A DNA stretch of 64,000 bases from assembly GCF_000004195.4 (NCBI RefSeq), contig NC_030678.2, forward strand, positions 76,939,404-77,003,403, in the 5' to 3' direction. This stretch comes from Xenopus tropicalis. Its lineage: Eukaryota; Chordata; Amphibia; Anura; Pipidae. Position 1 is the first letter of the stretch, and every line of letters begins with the position of its first letter. Both the position numbers and the translations under genes were made by a program. The notes beneath the pieces were generated by a model. That model did no database searches and was not told the DNA's origin. It was given only the letters and a program-made list of their open reading frames with translations. This document shows positions 12,801 to 21,700 of the stretch, piece after piece.

Positions 12801-15800
12801 TAAAGACCATATGTAGCAGTATCAATCTGGGAGGAAAGAGGTGTTACTTTTTAAATGGTACAGCAGGTACAGCATACCTCACCAAGGCTATAAACCGTCA
12901 GTCCTTCTAATACTATTGGGAACACAGGCCTTCCACATGGATCTAAAGCAATAGGTTGAACCCACTTTCTAGTTGTTCCTTCTGTGACTCTTTTTTTCTT
13001 GGAAGGTTTCTTCATAGCTAGAACACAAATTCCATTTATTATTACTAAGCTTTATAGACTAGAAACTAATGAACACTCCATGTAAGAAAACATCCAATAT
13101 ACACTATATCTAAATGTCTTGTTAGAGACAAGCACTACCATCTGCTAAAATAATTATACAATAGACACTCTTATATTAATGGCAACCCTGTTGCTCATTG
13201 CCATTCACATTTACCCATGAAATGAGCTGATTATCTCACTTATCACAAACTCACAGGACAGAGGTCACACAAATTTGTGGAACCCGGGCTACCAGCCATA
13301 TCTATTTTCTGGGTCTCTATTTGGACATCCCTGTACTCCACCACTGAAATATTTAATATAATGTATAATTTTATGTGTGAACAACTAAGCATAGAAAGCC
13401 TGCCAGAGTGTCATTAGTGCCTAGCCTTCCCCTCAAGCAATTCCCTATTGTGTCATATTATCATATCCTGTTAGAACTTTCAGACAGTCAGTAAATAGGT
13501 TTGTCGGTGGTGACATCTGCACAGTTTTACAATTTTTATTCTGAATGTCTTCTACATACTCACAATGTAAAATTATTCCTATTACACAAAATTCAGCTTC
13601 AGTATATGCAGAAAACCAATTATCCTAGGCAGTTTAAGAACACATGGTCACTTCACTGAATTAACCACCTACATCAGCCCAAGTCCCTACTATGTTACAT
13701 GCAGATCATAGATTAAAATAAAGTCAACTTGAAGTGAGCAGAGGTAGACTGGTGGTTGATCAAGTGGACTAGTGTTGAGGTGCATATTGTGTGGCAGACA
13801 ACAAAATGGGTGATTTCATGCACTACTGCTGCAGTAAATGTCTTCCAGTGTGTCTCTAAATCCATAATATTAGTATGTATGCATTCCTGTGTGGTGCTGC
13901 ATATATAGATAATCTATTACATGACATGGCCTCTGTCGGTACAGGATATGAGAAAACATTTTTTTGTACTTTAAAGCACTTTGTTAAAGGAGAATGCAAG
14001 TCAAAATTTAAAAAGCATACTGCCCAATAGTCCTCCTATTGTTTAGTAAAAACGCCACACTTTTGGCTCACCTAATCAAATATTTACTCAGTCACACTTA
14101 CTTCACATTTTCTAGAACAGGCATCCATCTCTAAAAAGGTATTCTCCCTTCCTTTCCCTCCTTGCTTCATACTGCTTATGTGTTTCATTCCCTCCCACCC
14201 TTCCCTCTGCCAGATCCGCTTCTGATTGGCTGGTTGGCATGTGTAGCTCAGAACAGCAGACAGGATCAAGTTACACACATGCTCAGAGAATAGGAAGGCT
14301 GCTGCTGGCAGCCTACAGGAGGGACAGAGAGATTTCAATGATGTCACTGTAGTCTTCACACTGCTGTAGGCTGCCAGCACCATATCTCAGAGAAGGAAGC
14401 AGGGATCTGGGAATTTATATATGCAGGAAGTACTTAAAAAGAATGCCTTTAGACTTACTTTTAATTTATATTAACCTTTCATTGTCCTTTAAGTGGCTAG
14501 TTACTCTGAGACAATAGCAGCTAGTTTAAGATGACTGAATATAGCACTTGCCTTCTGATTTGTTTTCCTTTCCCTTTTCTCTTTTATCCTTCTTCACCTT
14601 CTTGCATGAACCTCCATCATCAAGAACACTTGAATAGCACATATCAAGATTTCCTTCATTCATCGCTGCCATGTCTGGTACACTGTAACCAGCTGACACA
14701 TTGGAATTATGTGATGTGCCTGGTTCTTCTTCACTTAAAGCCTGCAACTGTAGCAGCCTTTTTAATAAAAACCTATAGAGGAAATAACATACCTTGTTTT
14801 ACATTTGCATGCATTTTAATCCAATACAAAACGAATCATGATTTACAATATTAAATTCACTAAAACATTAACGAACGATCTGAACAAAGCACAGCAGAAA
14901 CTTAAGACACATAATGGGAGTTCCCAATACAGTCATAAAAAACTATGCACACTGCACTAGAAAGAAGGAGCTATTAACAAAGAAAAAGTATTTAACCCAA
15001 TCCTGATTTCTCCTGTTATTGCAAATTTAGCACACTGAGTGGTTACTGATCTTGAAACAAAGTCATTGTAGACAAAGGGAACCTGAGTAAACACATACAG
15101 TATTTAAATTACTGCATTTATTTAAGGAACAAAGTTATCCAAAACCATGTTAAAAAGTAACATATAACTGGTCTTACTGCCTTCAGCAGATATAACTGCA
15201 ACAAAACACTTCCTATAATTTGATATCAGAAAGACTGCTACATTTTAAGGCTGAAAGTCAAAAAGAACCAAACACAATTTAAAACCTGTATAATGTGTTT
15301 ACTCAGGTCCCATTTTAGCTAAAAATGGAAATTCAAGCAGTCACTGTGTGCACTTTACTGAGCTGTCAAATAGAGAAATGTTTTGAATTCAGTGGTCATG
15401 GGAACTATTTTTATCATCTATTATTATATAGTCCTACTTTGAATTTTACACTAAATATTTCATTACCTTCTTTCCTCCTTCGCTCTGATAAATTTGTCCT
15501 CAGTGCGTGCTATTTCATCACAAAGAGCAGCATTTTCCTTTTGAAGAGGGAAAATCCATTTGTTAAACAGCAATTGGAACAATCTGCTCACTTAACTGTG
15601 CCTTAAAGGGGCCCCCACCCAAAAACCTTGCAATATATCTGGCTGATTACACTGTCTGCACTCCTAGCTCTGACTCCTGAAACAATGTTGCAAGCCAACT
15701 GATTAAAAGACCTAAAGAGGAACTGACTCGTGTTTCAATGTTTTAAATGTTTTTTTCAACACAAAAAAAAAAAATTGACTAATAAAAGAAAACATCATTC

Positions 15801-16464
15801 TAAGAAACTTCTTAATATTAATTTATTAAAAACGATTAGTGCTTTAAAAGTTATTTGTAAATGTAATTGCCATTGAAAAGCAGCATTTGCTGAACTCATG
15901 TTACTTTTTTAACAATGTTGCAAAAGCCAGTCTCCTCTAGCAAGGCAGGTCTGTCAGTCTGCTGTCTTGTGTTACATTGTTTCAAAAAAAGAGCCACCAG
16001 GGCAGAGAATAGGAATAAAGAAGGACAGACAAACACTGCTTTACAAATAACATAAAAACCATGCAAATGTATAATTAAAGTACATTGCAAAGTTGCCTAG
16101 AATTAATATCTGTATCTGTATTAATATCTATATGCTTTTAACAGAATTTACAGTTACAAATGACTTCAAGACGAAGCTGGGGTCGAGCTCACCTTTAATC
16201 TTTATTAGTAAGAAATTAATAAATGACCTACAGTAATGCTGCTTCTAACCAATATTAAATTATGCCTCCAACACTTGAAACAAAATGTATCTATATTCAG
16301 TTTGGCATACTTACAAACACCATATCTTTGGCTACACGTCTTAAACGGAGACATTTTAGTCTGTACTTCTCTTTATGGCTTTTTTTGGTGGACTTTTTAT
16401 TCCTTACTTTCAGTTCTTGATACCTTGAATGTGGAGAGAAGGTGGTGGCAGGAGAATGATTCAT
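854..16464 (-). CDS. tbrg1: tbrg1, transforming growth factor beta regulator 1 (FYRN/FYRC nuclear protein)
   Basis: This gene is rebuilt from minus-strand exons 16464-16315, 15537-15467, 14772-14552, 13017-12878, 9648-9502, 5598-5501, 5375-5265 and 996-854; all phases join. The start ATG is the first in its exon, just after acceptor TTGCAG|GC. About 360 residues are supported. Residues about 21-95 form a basic, coiled-coil-like region ([13 protein letters not shown], then [17 protein letters not shown]). A Lys-rich linker follows. FYRN lies at about 187-240 ([12 protein letters not shown]) and FYRC at about 244-325 ([10 protein letters not shown], then [11 protein letters not shown] and YQWVKFEV). 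The mammalian protein (also called NIAM) is known as a nuclear growth inhibitor that binds ARF and Mdm2 and supports p53. The intron between 14552 and 13017 has a GC donor (GAAG|GCAAGT) instead of GT. A likely 5' UTR exon ends at 17080 (GCG|GTGAGC). The 3' end is unresolved. Large introns hold the Tc1 and hAT copies. Identification by motif recall is very firm. Confidence 0.93.
1372..1716. repeat. Fold-back MITE, GGTGATTTATCAATG type
   Basis: The element begins GGGGTGATTTATCAATG and ends ACTGATAAATAAGCCC, which are inverted relative to each other. The interior is A/T-rich with TTCGAATTTG-like pieces. Its ends resemble those of the elements at 22966 and 41021, so it is probably a diverged relative. 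It lies in the last visible tbrg1 intron region. Confidence 0.5.
1725..2064. repeat. Serial-hairpin MITE (AGCTGGCCATACAC ends), PIF/Harbinger-like
   Basis: The terminal inverted repeats are AGCTGGCCATACACG and its mirror, flanked by TTA on the left and TAA on the right. Inside are several consecutive strong palindromes: about 1748-1790 (CGATGTTTCGTGCGACC mirrored), about 1806-1880 (CCGTCAGGGCTGAA mirrored), a GGCGCC stem at about 1896-1912, about 1937-1992 (GGCGAGTCGACCGATATC mirrored), and about 2010-2045 (ATCGTACGAAAC mirrored). No coding capacity is visible. Relatives are at 51192, 60975 and 61921. Confidence 0.75.
2215..2428. repeat. MITE with GGGGAGATTAGTCGC ends
   Basis: The left end TTAGGGCCGTGGCAGACGGG leads into GGAGATTAGTCGCTCGC, and the right end is GGGCGACTAATCTCCCCGTC, giving an inverted repeat. 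The internal segment also contains two inverted copies of GCTTGAATGTAAAT. A diverged relative is at 47207-47580. The open frames on both strands here come from the inverted repeat and are not genes. Confidence 0.6.
3154..3552. repeat. TTAAAGGGGTAGTTCG-type MITE nested in the hAT-like element
   Basis: The left end is TTAAAGGGGTAGTTCGCATT and the right end AAGTGAACCACCCCTTTA, an imperfect inverted repeat. The middle has an inverted GGTTGCTAGGG / CCCTAGCAACC pair at about 3259-3292. This is a repeat type I associate with the Xenopus genome. A further fragment of the same end (CTTAAGGAGTAGCTCACCTT) lies near 2646-2690. Confidence 0.65.
3953..4774. repeat. 13-bp minisatellite, about 60 units
   Basis: The unit is TATAGTACCTGTG, with variants TATAGTGCCTGGG and a 15-bp form with an extra TA. 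The span gives roughly 60 copies by length. Because three units make 39 bp, the minus strand stays open for 285 codons with a 13-residue period ([16 protein letters not shown]). That frame is a by-product of the repeat and has no sign of being a gene. Confidence 0.93.
6267..7147. mobile_element. Non-autonomous hAT-like element (copy 1) with internal minisatellite
   Basis: The ends are CAGTGCTGTCCAACT and its mirror AGTTGGACAGCACTG. The 8-bp target duplication CTCTAATG is present at 6259-6266 and 7148-7155. Inside, about 6425-6735 is a tandem array of roughly 31-bp units (TGTGTGCCATACTCTGCC then TGCCCTACCC). It is related to 56413-57561, which lies in the opposite orientation. No transposase is encoded. 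Confidence 0.85.
6425..6735. repeat. Minisatellite inside hAT-like copy 1
   Basis: About nine to ten degenerate units contain TGCCATACTCTGCCTGCCC. Because unit lengths vary around 31 bp, overlapping open frames appear in several phases on both strands ([15 protein letters not shown] translations). I do not call any of these as genes. Confidence 0.88.
7161..8132 (+). pseudogene. Tc1-like transposase pseudogene
   Basis: Translation starts at an ATG at 7161 ([20 protein letters not shown]) and soon meets an in-frame TGA near 7231. It continues as [20 protein letters not shown] in the paired helix-turn-helix region. Further small deletions break the frame. A late fragment keeps the catalytic-type motif [20 protein letters not shown] near 7898-7960. 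The TGA at 8130-8132 matches the expected family end. No single frame spans it, so it cannot encode a working transposase. Confidence 0.82.
8443..9295. repeat. TA-flanked fold-back MITE, CCGTATTTTCCGGCGTATAA ends
   Basis: The left end CCGTATTTTCCGGCGTATAA and right end TTATACGCCGGAAAATACGG are perfect inverted repeats, each flanked by TA. Further internal copies of GTCGTCTTATA lie near 8504-8517, 9195 and 9253-9280. The interior includes an alternating purine-pyrimidine run (8641-8683) and several GGGGGAAGCTG repeats near 8805-8860. The minus-strand 175-codon frame starting at 9000 has no recognisable protein. It may be a Tc1/mariner-type MITE, judging only by the TA target. Confidence 0.7.
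8641..8683. repeat. Alternating CGTG/CGTA palindromic run
   Basis: The run TGCGTGCGTACGTACGTACG followed by TATGCACGCACGCACGCACG is almost entirely alternating pyrimidine-purine and self-complementary. Such sequence can form a cruciform or Z-DNA in vitro. It is inside the MITE at 8443-9295. Confidence 0.8.
9296..10093. other. tbrg1 intron around the exon at 9502-9648; nothing else seen
   Basis: Apart from the FYRN exon (9502-9648) this stretch is A/T-rich intron. I saw no further exon, structured repeat or RNA gene. Confidence 0.5.
10094..11687 (-). mobile_element. Near-intact Tc1-like transposon with IR/DR ends
   Basis: The element is flanked by TA at 10092-10093 and 11688-11689. It has two 213-bp terminal inverted repeats (10094-10306 and 11475-11687) that differ at only about four positions by my base-by-base reading. 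Each arm carries two direct copies of CCAAAAAAGTTGGGACA, at its outer and inner edges: the IR/DR layout where transposase binds in Sleeping Beauty-type elements. Between them is an unbroken transposase gene on the minus strand. It lies in the tbrg1 intron between 9648 and 12878, on the same strand as tbrg1. The similar arms and open frame indicate recent insertion. Confidence 0.93.
10314..11336 (-). CDS. Tc1-like transposase, uninterrupted 340-residue DD34E frame
   Basis: The enzyme cuts and pastes its element at TA sites. The frame could start upstream at 11390, but I prefer the ATG at 11336 (MGRGSPIP), which gives 340 residues, the usual Tc1 size. Residues about 10-105 form the paired-like helix-turn-helix DNA-binding region ([20 protein letters not shown]), with a basic GQGRK linker between its halves. 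The catalytic triad is visible: D154 in WSDESRF, D244 in FQQDNARPH and E279 in SPIENIW. Exactly 34 residues separate D244 and E279. The C-terminus ends in RRRGDATQW. No stop or frameshift is present. Whether it is active cannot be told from sequence alone. Confidence 0.92.
   Translation of the reverse strand: MGRGSPIPTMLRRKIVEQYQKGVTQRKIAKILHLSSSTVHNIIRRFRESGTISVRKGQGRKTILDAHDLRALKRHCTTNRNATVKEITEWAQEYFQKPLSVNTIHRAIRRCQLKLYSAKKKPFLSKIHKLRCFHWARDHLKWSVSKWKTVLWSDESRFEVLFGNLGRHVIRTKEDKDNPSCYQRSVQKPASLMLWGCISTCGMGSLHVWKGSINAEKYIQVLEQHMLPSRRNFFQRRPCIFQQDNARPHSASITTSWLRRRRIRVLKWPVCSPDLSPIENIWRIIKRKVRQRRPKTIEQLEACIRQEWESIPIPKLEKLVSSVPRRLLSVVRRRGDATQW
11690..13983. other. tbrg1 introns flanking the exon at 12878-13017, with one unclassified repeat
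   Basis: The exon at 12878-13017 is the only coding part. From about 12640 to 12780 the sequence ends in TATTATTCATAACTGCC...TCCTTTAAATTAA and resembles the end of a TTAA-flanked repeat, but I could not pair it with a left end. The rest is A/T-rich intron with nothing else recognised. Confidence 0.4.
13984..14492 (-). repeat. TTAA-flanked MITE, copy A (empty site)
   Basis: One end reads TTAAAGGAGAATGCAAGTCA and the other, on the opposite strand, TTAAAGGACAATGAAAGG, so the ends are imperfect inverted repeats including TTAA. The same repeat occurs in the opposite orientation at 60937-61886, where another MITE has inserted. A 99-codon minus-strand frame is shared by both copies (see rejected list). 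Confidence 0.75.
14773..16314. other. tbrg1 introns around the exon at 15467-15537
   Basis: The only coding part is the short exon encoding [16 protein letters not shown]. From about 15604 a repeat-like end, TTAAAGGGGCCCCCACCC, begins, and a segment to about 16110 (AAGTTGCCTAGAATTAATAT) resembles the tail of such an element. This is an uncertain MITE. Nothing else is seen. Confidence 0.4.
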
Positions 16465-16562
16465 TATGCCTGCAATACATAAATATAATGTGAGTATTTG
16501 TAAGGATCTCTGAAATGGACAAAATCTAAACAAAACATATATTATTTTAATTATTATTTTAG

Positions 16563-16760
16563 TTTTTTAAACGACATGTAAAGCCTACAGTTTCCTACAA
16601 TGTATATCAGTTGGGCACGTCACCCCCACCCAAATGGCATTATTTGTACTTCATATATCTCCTCCATTTACCAGCACCATCACATTTTCCTAATGAAAAT
16701 AACAGCTTTCACCTGGTGGCCAAAATTCCCTGATTCCCCCATGTTATCAGTGGCAGTAAC
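16563..16760. repeat. MITE fragment related to 47743-48275
   Basis: The sequence from AAACGACATGTAAAGCCTAC through CTACAATGTATATCAGTTGG and CACCATCACATTTTCCTAA follows the first 200 bp of the longer element at 47743. It lies in the first tbrg1 intron, just upstream of the start-codon exon. Confidence 0.65.
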
Positions 16761-16879
16761 AGAAATTAGAACAAGACAGTGCAGGCGTTCAGTTCACTAC
16801 AGTCCTTATTTATGTTCCCAACTTAGATGATGTTTCATTTCTGCGTTGTCAGTGTACTCACTCGCCAAAGTCCTATCTG

Positions 16880-17190
16880 TTAGCCGAATGTGATCTATCC
16901 CGACGCAAAGGAAGCTCATACATGCCTCTTTATCATGATAATCCGCCTTTGATCCCTCTCCTACAGAACGCTCTGTTTACTTGTGTAATTCCTCCCTTTC
17001 CTTTTCCGCTAATTCCTGCCCACTGCTAGCCGCTTTTCCGCGTCAATTCTGCCTCCATCCTCAAGGGTTCGCCGCTCACCGCGCAGCTTAGTGCGATAGT
17101 GCAAAGCCTCTTCCAATCGCCTTGATGGTAAGTGATCGAGCTACTTCCGGTCTCTTACGCGTGGTGCCGGAAGTCGAGTCGGTACGCTAG
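16880..17190. promoter_or_regulatory. Bidirectional tbrg1/znf593 promoter
   Basis: This CpG-richer stretch lies between two divergent genes. ACTTCCGG (17143-17150) and CCGGAAGT (17167-17174) are inverted ETS/GABP-type sites. On the minus strand GCG|GTGAGC gives a donor ending an exon at 17080 (tbrg1 5' UTR). On the plus strand GATG|GTAAGT gives a donor ending an exon at 17127, and CGCTA|GTGAGT offers another near 17189 (znf593 5' UTR). If the first plus donor is used, the two first exons overlap head to head. Transcription start sites are inferred. Confidence 0.7.
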
Positions 17191-18145
17191 TGAGTGTGAT
17201 AATACAAAAATAAAAGTTTTTTAATGGTTTTATGAGAACCATTTTTTTTTCTTTTAGACGAGTTAGTTGTGTGATTTTTCTGTTGCTTCTCTGAATGTAA
17301 TATTCTTACAGACGGTGACTGTATAACGCAGTAGAACTGTCTTACTGTCGTGTGGGTGTGTGGTATACAGAGCTTTATGCACATGTGGTGCTATATAGTT
17401 ATATATACATTAGTGCACCTAATGTAAAATACAGGTTTAGATTAAAGCCTTGAGAATTAATGGTTTAAAGGCTTTAATATTACTTGTAGTTTCCCATATA
17501 TACCCGAGGCACAGCACTGCTGATAGCTGTCAGGTGGTGCAGGGAACTACGGCTAAGTCATCATTAACAAACGCGATACACACGTATCCAGTGTTACCCA
17601 TACCTGAGATGGTGCACCAGAATTTTAGCACTGAAAGTCAGATACTTGACAGCACATCACATTTTCCAAACTGCGTGAGAAGGCTGTCAGAGCTGGTTTC
17701 ACACACAGTTTCCTGTTTCTGCTTCTCTGTGTGCCATTTAATTTTTGGCAGTATATTTACTGTAAATTTACACACTCATCCTTTGTATTTTAAAATGATC
17801 TGATTATGACATAATGCTTTATTTATTCCATGCCTATAGTGTAGCATTCACCTCAGACATCAGTAGAATGGCAAAACCTTGTCCAAATGACTGCATTTTT
17901 GAGAGGTCCAGTGAAAATTCTGTTCCCAAACCCTAGCCTAGAGCATATTTGTTACAGTGGTTGAGTGGTTAAAAATGGCTTGGCTAAATCTGAGCATGCA
18001 TTGTCACATTTAAATGCAGCCTGGCTTGGTCTTCTAAAACATTAGTAAATAAGCTGATAAAATGTGCTCAGTCAGAATGGAATTGGAAATGTAAGCTTTC
18101 CAGTTCAAGGAATGTCCAATAAAACTGGGCTGAACTGGAGTGTAT
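17191..18145. other. Upstream part of znf593 intron 1; nothing recognised
   Basis: This is A/T-rich sequence between the promoter and the MITE at 18146. I saw no exon, repeat with definable ends or RNA gene. Confidence 0.4.
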
Positions 18146-18475
18146 AGGTATGGGATCCCTTATCCGGAAACTTGTTATCCAGGAAGTTCCGAATTACCAA
18201 AACGCCATCTCCCATAGATTCCATTATAAGCAAATAATTCTAATTTTTAAAAATGATTTCCTTTTTCTCTCTAATAATAAAACAGTACCTTGTACTTGGT
18301 CCCAACTAAGATATAATTAATCCACATTGGAGGCAAAACAAGCCTATTGGGTTTATTCAATGTTTAAATGATTTTTAGTAGACTTAAGTTATGGAGATCC
18401 AAATTACGGAAAGATCCCTTATCTGGAATACCCCAGGTCCCGAGGCATTCTGAATAACAGGTCCCATACCAGTAT
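18146..18475. repeat. MITE with GGTATGGGATCCCTTATCC ends
   Basis: The left end is GGTATGGGATCCCTTATCCG; the right end reads CAGGTCCCATACC after TCTGGAATACCCCAGG, an inverted pair. Flanks contain TATA on both sides. This repeat is very common in Xenopus as I remember it. A half copy interrupted by a Tc1-like element is at 38222-38396. Confidence 0.7.
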
Positions 18476-18755
18476 AAAAAAAATATTCTAAAGCATACTG
18501 CCAGTTTTTTGTATGACTGAAGTAATTGGATGCCCCTTTTTCACATTTCAAAATGTTTTTGTTTCCTTTGCTCTTTTTGTGTATCAGTCATGTGTCATCT
18601 CAGTACATGTCCACTCACTAAAATTTTTCTTTCCTTATTTTTTTTCCATCCGCTTTTCAGTCTCTCACACTTGTACCTATTATTATACTATATTTTGATG
18701 ACAAATATATTGTATTTCATGTTAAACACCTTTCTTCCTACTTCTGTACTTAGAC

Positions 18756-21700
18756 ATGGTGCGGTCCAAGCAGGTTGGGAATCACAAAAGTGACAAAAAG
18801 AAGAATATCTCCAAACTCTGGAAAACTAAGCGCAGAGTAAAAGACCTGGATCAGATTCACCATGATATGAAGCCTGAAAATGCAAAACTCTTATTAAATC
18901 AGGAGATTGACTACCAGCTACCTGGAAATGCCCAGCACTACTGCCTACATTGCTCGTGAGTTTGTACCATAATCCATAAGTCTGTGCCACAAGGCCAATT
19001 GTATAATGTTTGAGCATTGTGCACCCTAGGCCCCACATTTAATTGATGGACATTAATATACAAAATATAATCACAGTGAGGGCAGTAAGGTCCTTGAATA
19101 CCCTGACAACATACAAAAACGCATCCAAATAGTTTATATTTGTGAATTTATAAATAGCTCTGTATAGGTAGGTGTATATATGTGCATTGGGAATCATTTG
19201 AATTTGATAAACCTTTGTCTTTTCCAACCCAAATGAACTATGTAACTTAGTGAACTTACAAATCATAAGTAAGTAAATACTTGTATGAATAGAAAAATGA
19301 CTTAAGCATTTCAAGATTTATACTTAGGATATGAGTGACTTGTCATAGGCTTTTAAACAAATTAATAATTTCTGCTAATATTAGTTGATTACTAAAAAGA
19401 TAAGCAGAGTAATACATTCAGAAGAATATATATATATATTTTCTTTAACAGGTTAATAACTTTGGGGAGGGGGGGTCAAGTTTTTACCCTCTTCTCTGGA
19501 AAAAAGTCCCAGCCTGGGATTACTATTCTAGGGAGTGTCACATCATCTATTTTTCTGTTTCAGGGATTCCTTGCAACTGGTCTGGGCTGTACATATGTGC
19601 AGTAAATTAAAATCCAAGCATAGATGCAAAAAGGCAAAATTGTGCTCTGCTGTGCTTGTGCACAATCCAGGACCAGAATGACTATCCCCCTGACAGGAAC
19701 AAGATTGTAACACCATACAATTAGTTTCAATATATTGCAGTAGATGAACAATGGCAAAAAATGTGATAAAAGTATGTAACAAGAACAGTATGAGTTGAAA
19801 CACACTTGTTTGTGGTATTATGTAAAATGCAGAGCTTTCAGAGTACTTTCTCTCTTGCTGGTTTTATCACAGTCTCTCCTCTGTGTTGTAACAAATCCAA
19901 CTCCAAAGTTTAGGAAGTTGGATTTGTTACAACACAGTGGTGGTGCAGCACTCTAAAAACATGTGCCAGTGCCTTTCTCAGAAAGTGGAACACTGACCTG
20001 AATCTGTAATAAGCAATTCTTTGGAGGGTATGTAGAAAATTAGCAACCTTATTGATTAACCCTTTCAATCTCTAAAAAAAATAAGAAACAAATAAGCAAA
20101 CCTTTGAAAAACCTTTGTATAATGAGCTGTAGCAGGGGGAAGGGATGGATGTATTTGTACAGTGGGCTTCTGGATGGACTGTTTCTTTTTGTTTGACTTT
20201 GCTATTTGGGATCAGGATGTAAGATTTGAATTTCATTTAATTTTTAAATTTTGCCCTGTTTAGTGCAAGAAATAACAAACACCATAGATAGCTCCTAATT
20301 AAAAAACAGGCAAAAAGTATGTTCAGCTTAAGCTTTATTCATTGCACCAATGTGTTAAGCAAGAAAGGTTGTGAGTCCCCAAACCAATTTTTGATGCATC
20401 GATTGTTACTGTTTTCTGTTACTTTTTTTGGGCTGATACACTTCTATTGTACTTCTAACCCCCCTTTTTTATACACTTTGCTGTTAGACTGAGTACTTGA
20501 ACAGATAATTTACAGTGGCTTGCAAAAGTATTCGGCCCCCTTGAACTTTTCCACATTTTGCAGCCACAAACATGAATCAATTTTATTGGAATTCCACGTG
20601 AAAGACCAATACAAAGTGGTGTACACGTGAGAAGTGGAACGAAAATCATACATGATTCCAAACATTTTTTACAAATAAATAACTGCAAAGTGGGGTGTGC
20701 GTAATTATTCAGCCCCCTGAGTCAATACTTTGTAGAACCACCTTTTGCTGCAATTACAGCTGCCAGGCTTTTAGGGTATGTCTCTACCAGCTTTGCACAT
20801 CCAGAGACTGAAATTCTTGCCCATTCTTTGCAAAACAGCTCCAGCTCAGTCAGATTAGATGGACAGCGTTTGTGAACAGCAGTTTTCAGATCTTGCCACA
20901 GATTCTCGATTGGATTTAGATCTGGACTTTGACTGGGCCATTCTAACACATGGATATGTTTTGTTTTAAACCATTCCATTGTTGCCAGAGCATGATGCTG
21001 CCACCACCATATTTGACAGTGGGGATGGTGTGTTCATAGTGATGTGCAGTGTTAGTTTTCTGCCACACATAGCGTTTTGCATTTTGGCCAAAAAGTTCCA
21101 TTTTGGTCTCATCTGACCAGAGCACCTTCTTCCACATGTTTGCTGTGTCCCCCACATGGCTTGTGGCAAACTGCAAACGGGACTTCTTATGGTTTTCTGT
21201 TAACAATGGCTTTCTTCTTGCCACTCTTCCATAAAGGCCAACTTTGTGCAGTGCACGACTAATAGTTGTCCTATGGACAGATTCCCCCACCTGAGCTGTA
21301 GATCTCTGCAGCTCGTCCAGAGTCACCATGGGCCTCTTGGCTGCATTTCTAATCAGCGCTCTCCTTGTTCGGCCTGTGAGTTTAGGTGGACGGCCTTGTC
21401 TTGGTAGGTTTACAGTTGTGCCATACTCCTTCCATTTCTGAATGATCGCTTGAACAGTGCTCCGTGGGATGTTCAAGGCTTTGGAAATCTTTTTGTAGCC
21501 TAAGCCTGCTTTAAATTTCTCAATAAATTTATCCCTCACCTGTCTGGTGTGTTCTTTGGACTTCATGGTGTTGTTGCTCCCAATATTCTCTTAGACAACC
21601 TCTGAGGCCGTCACAGAGCAGCTGTATTTGTACTGACATTAGATTACACACAGGTGCACTCTATTTAGTCATTAGCACTCATCAGGCAATGTCTATGGGC

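Noticed and set aside
14084..14383. 99-codon frame also present as 100 codons at 61491-61793
   Set aside because: Conservation between the two is explained by both being copies of the same TTAA-type MITE. It has no recognised domain and sits within non-autonomous repeat DNA.
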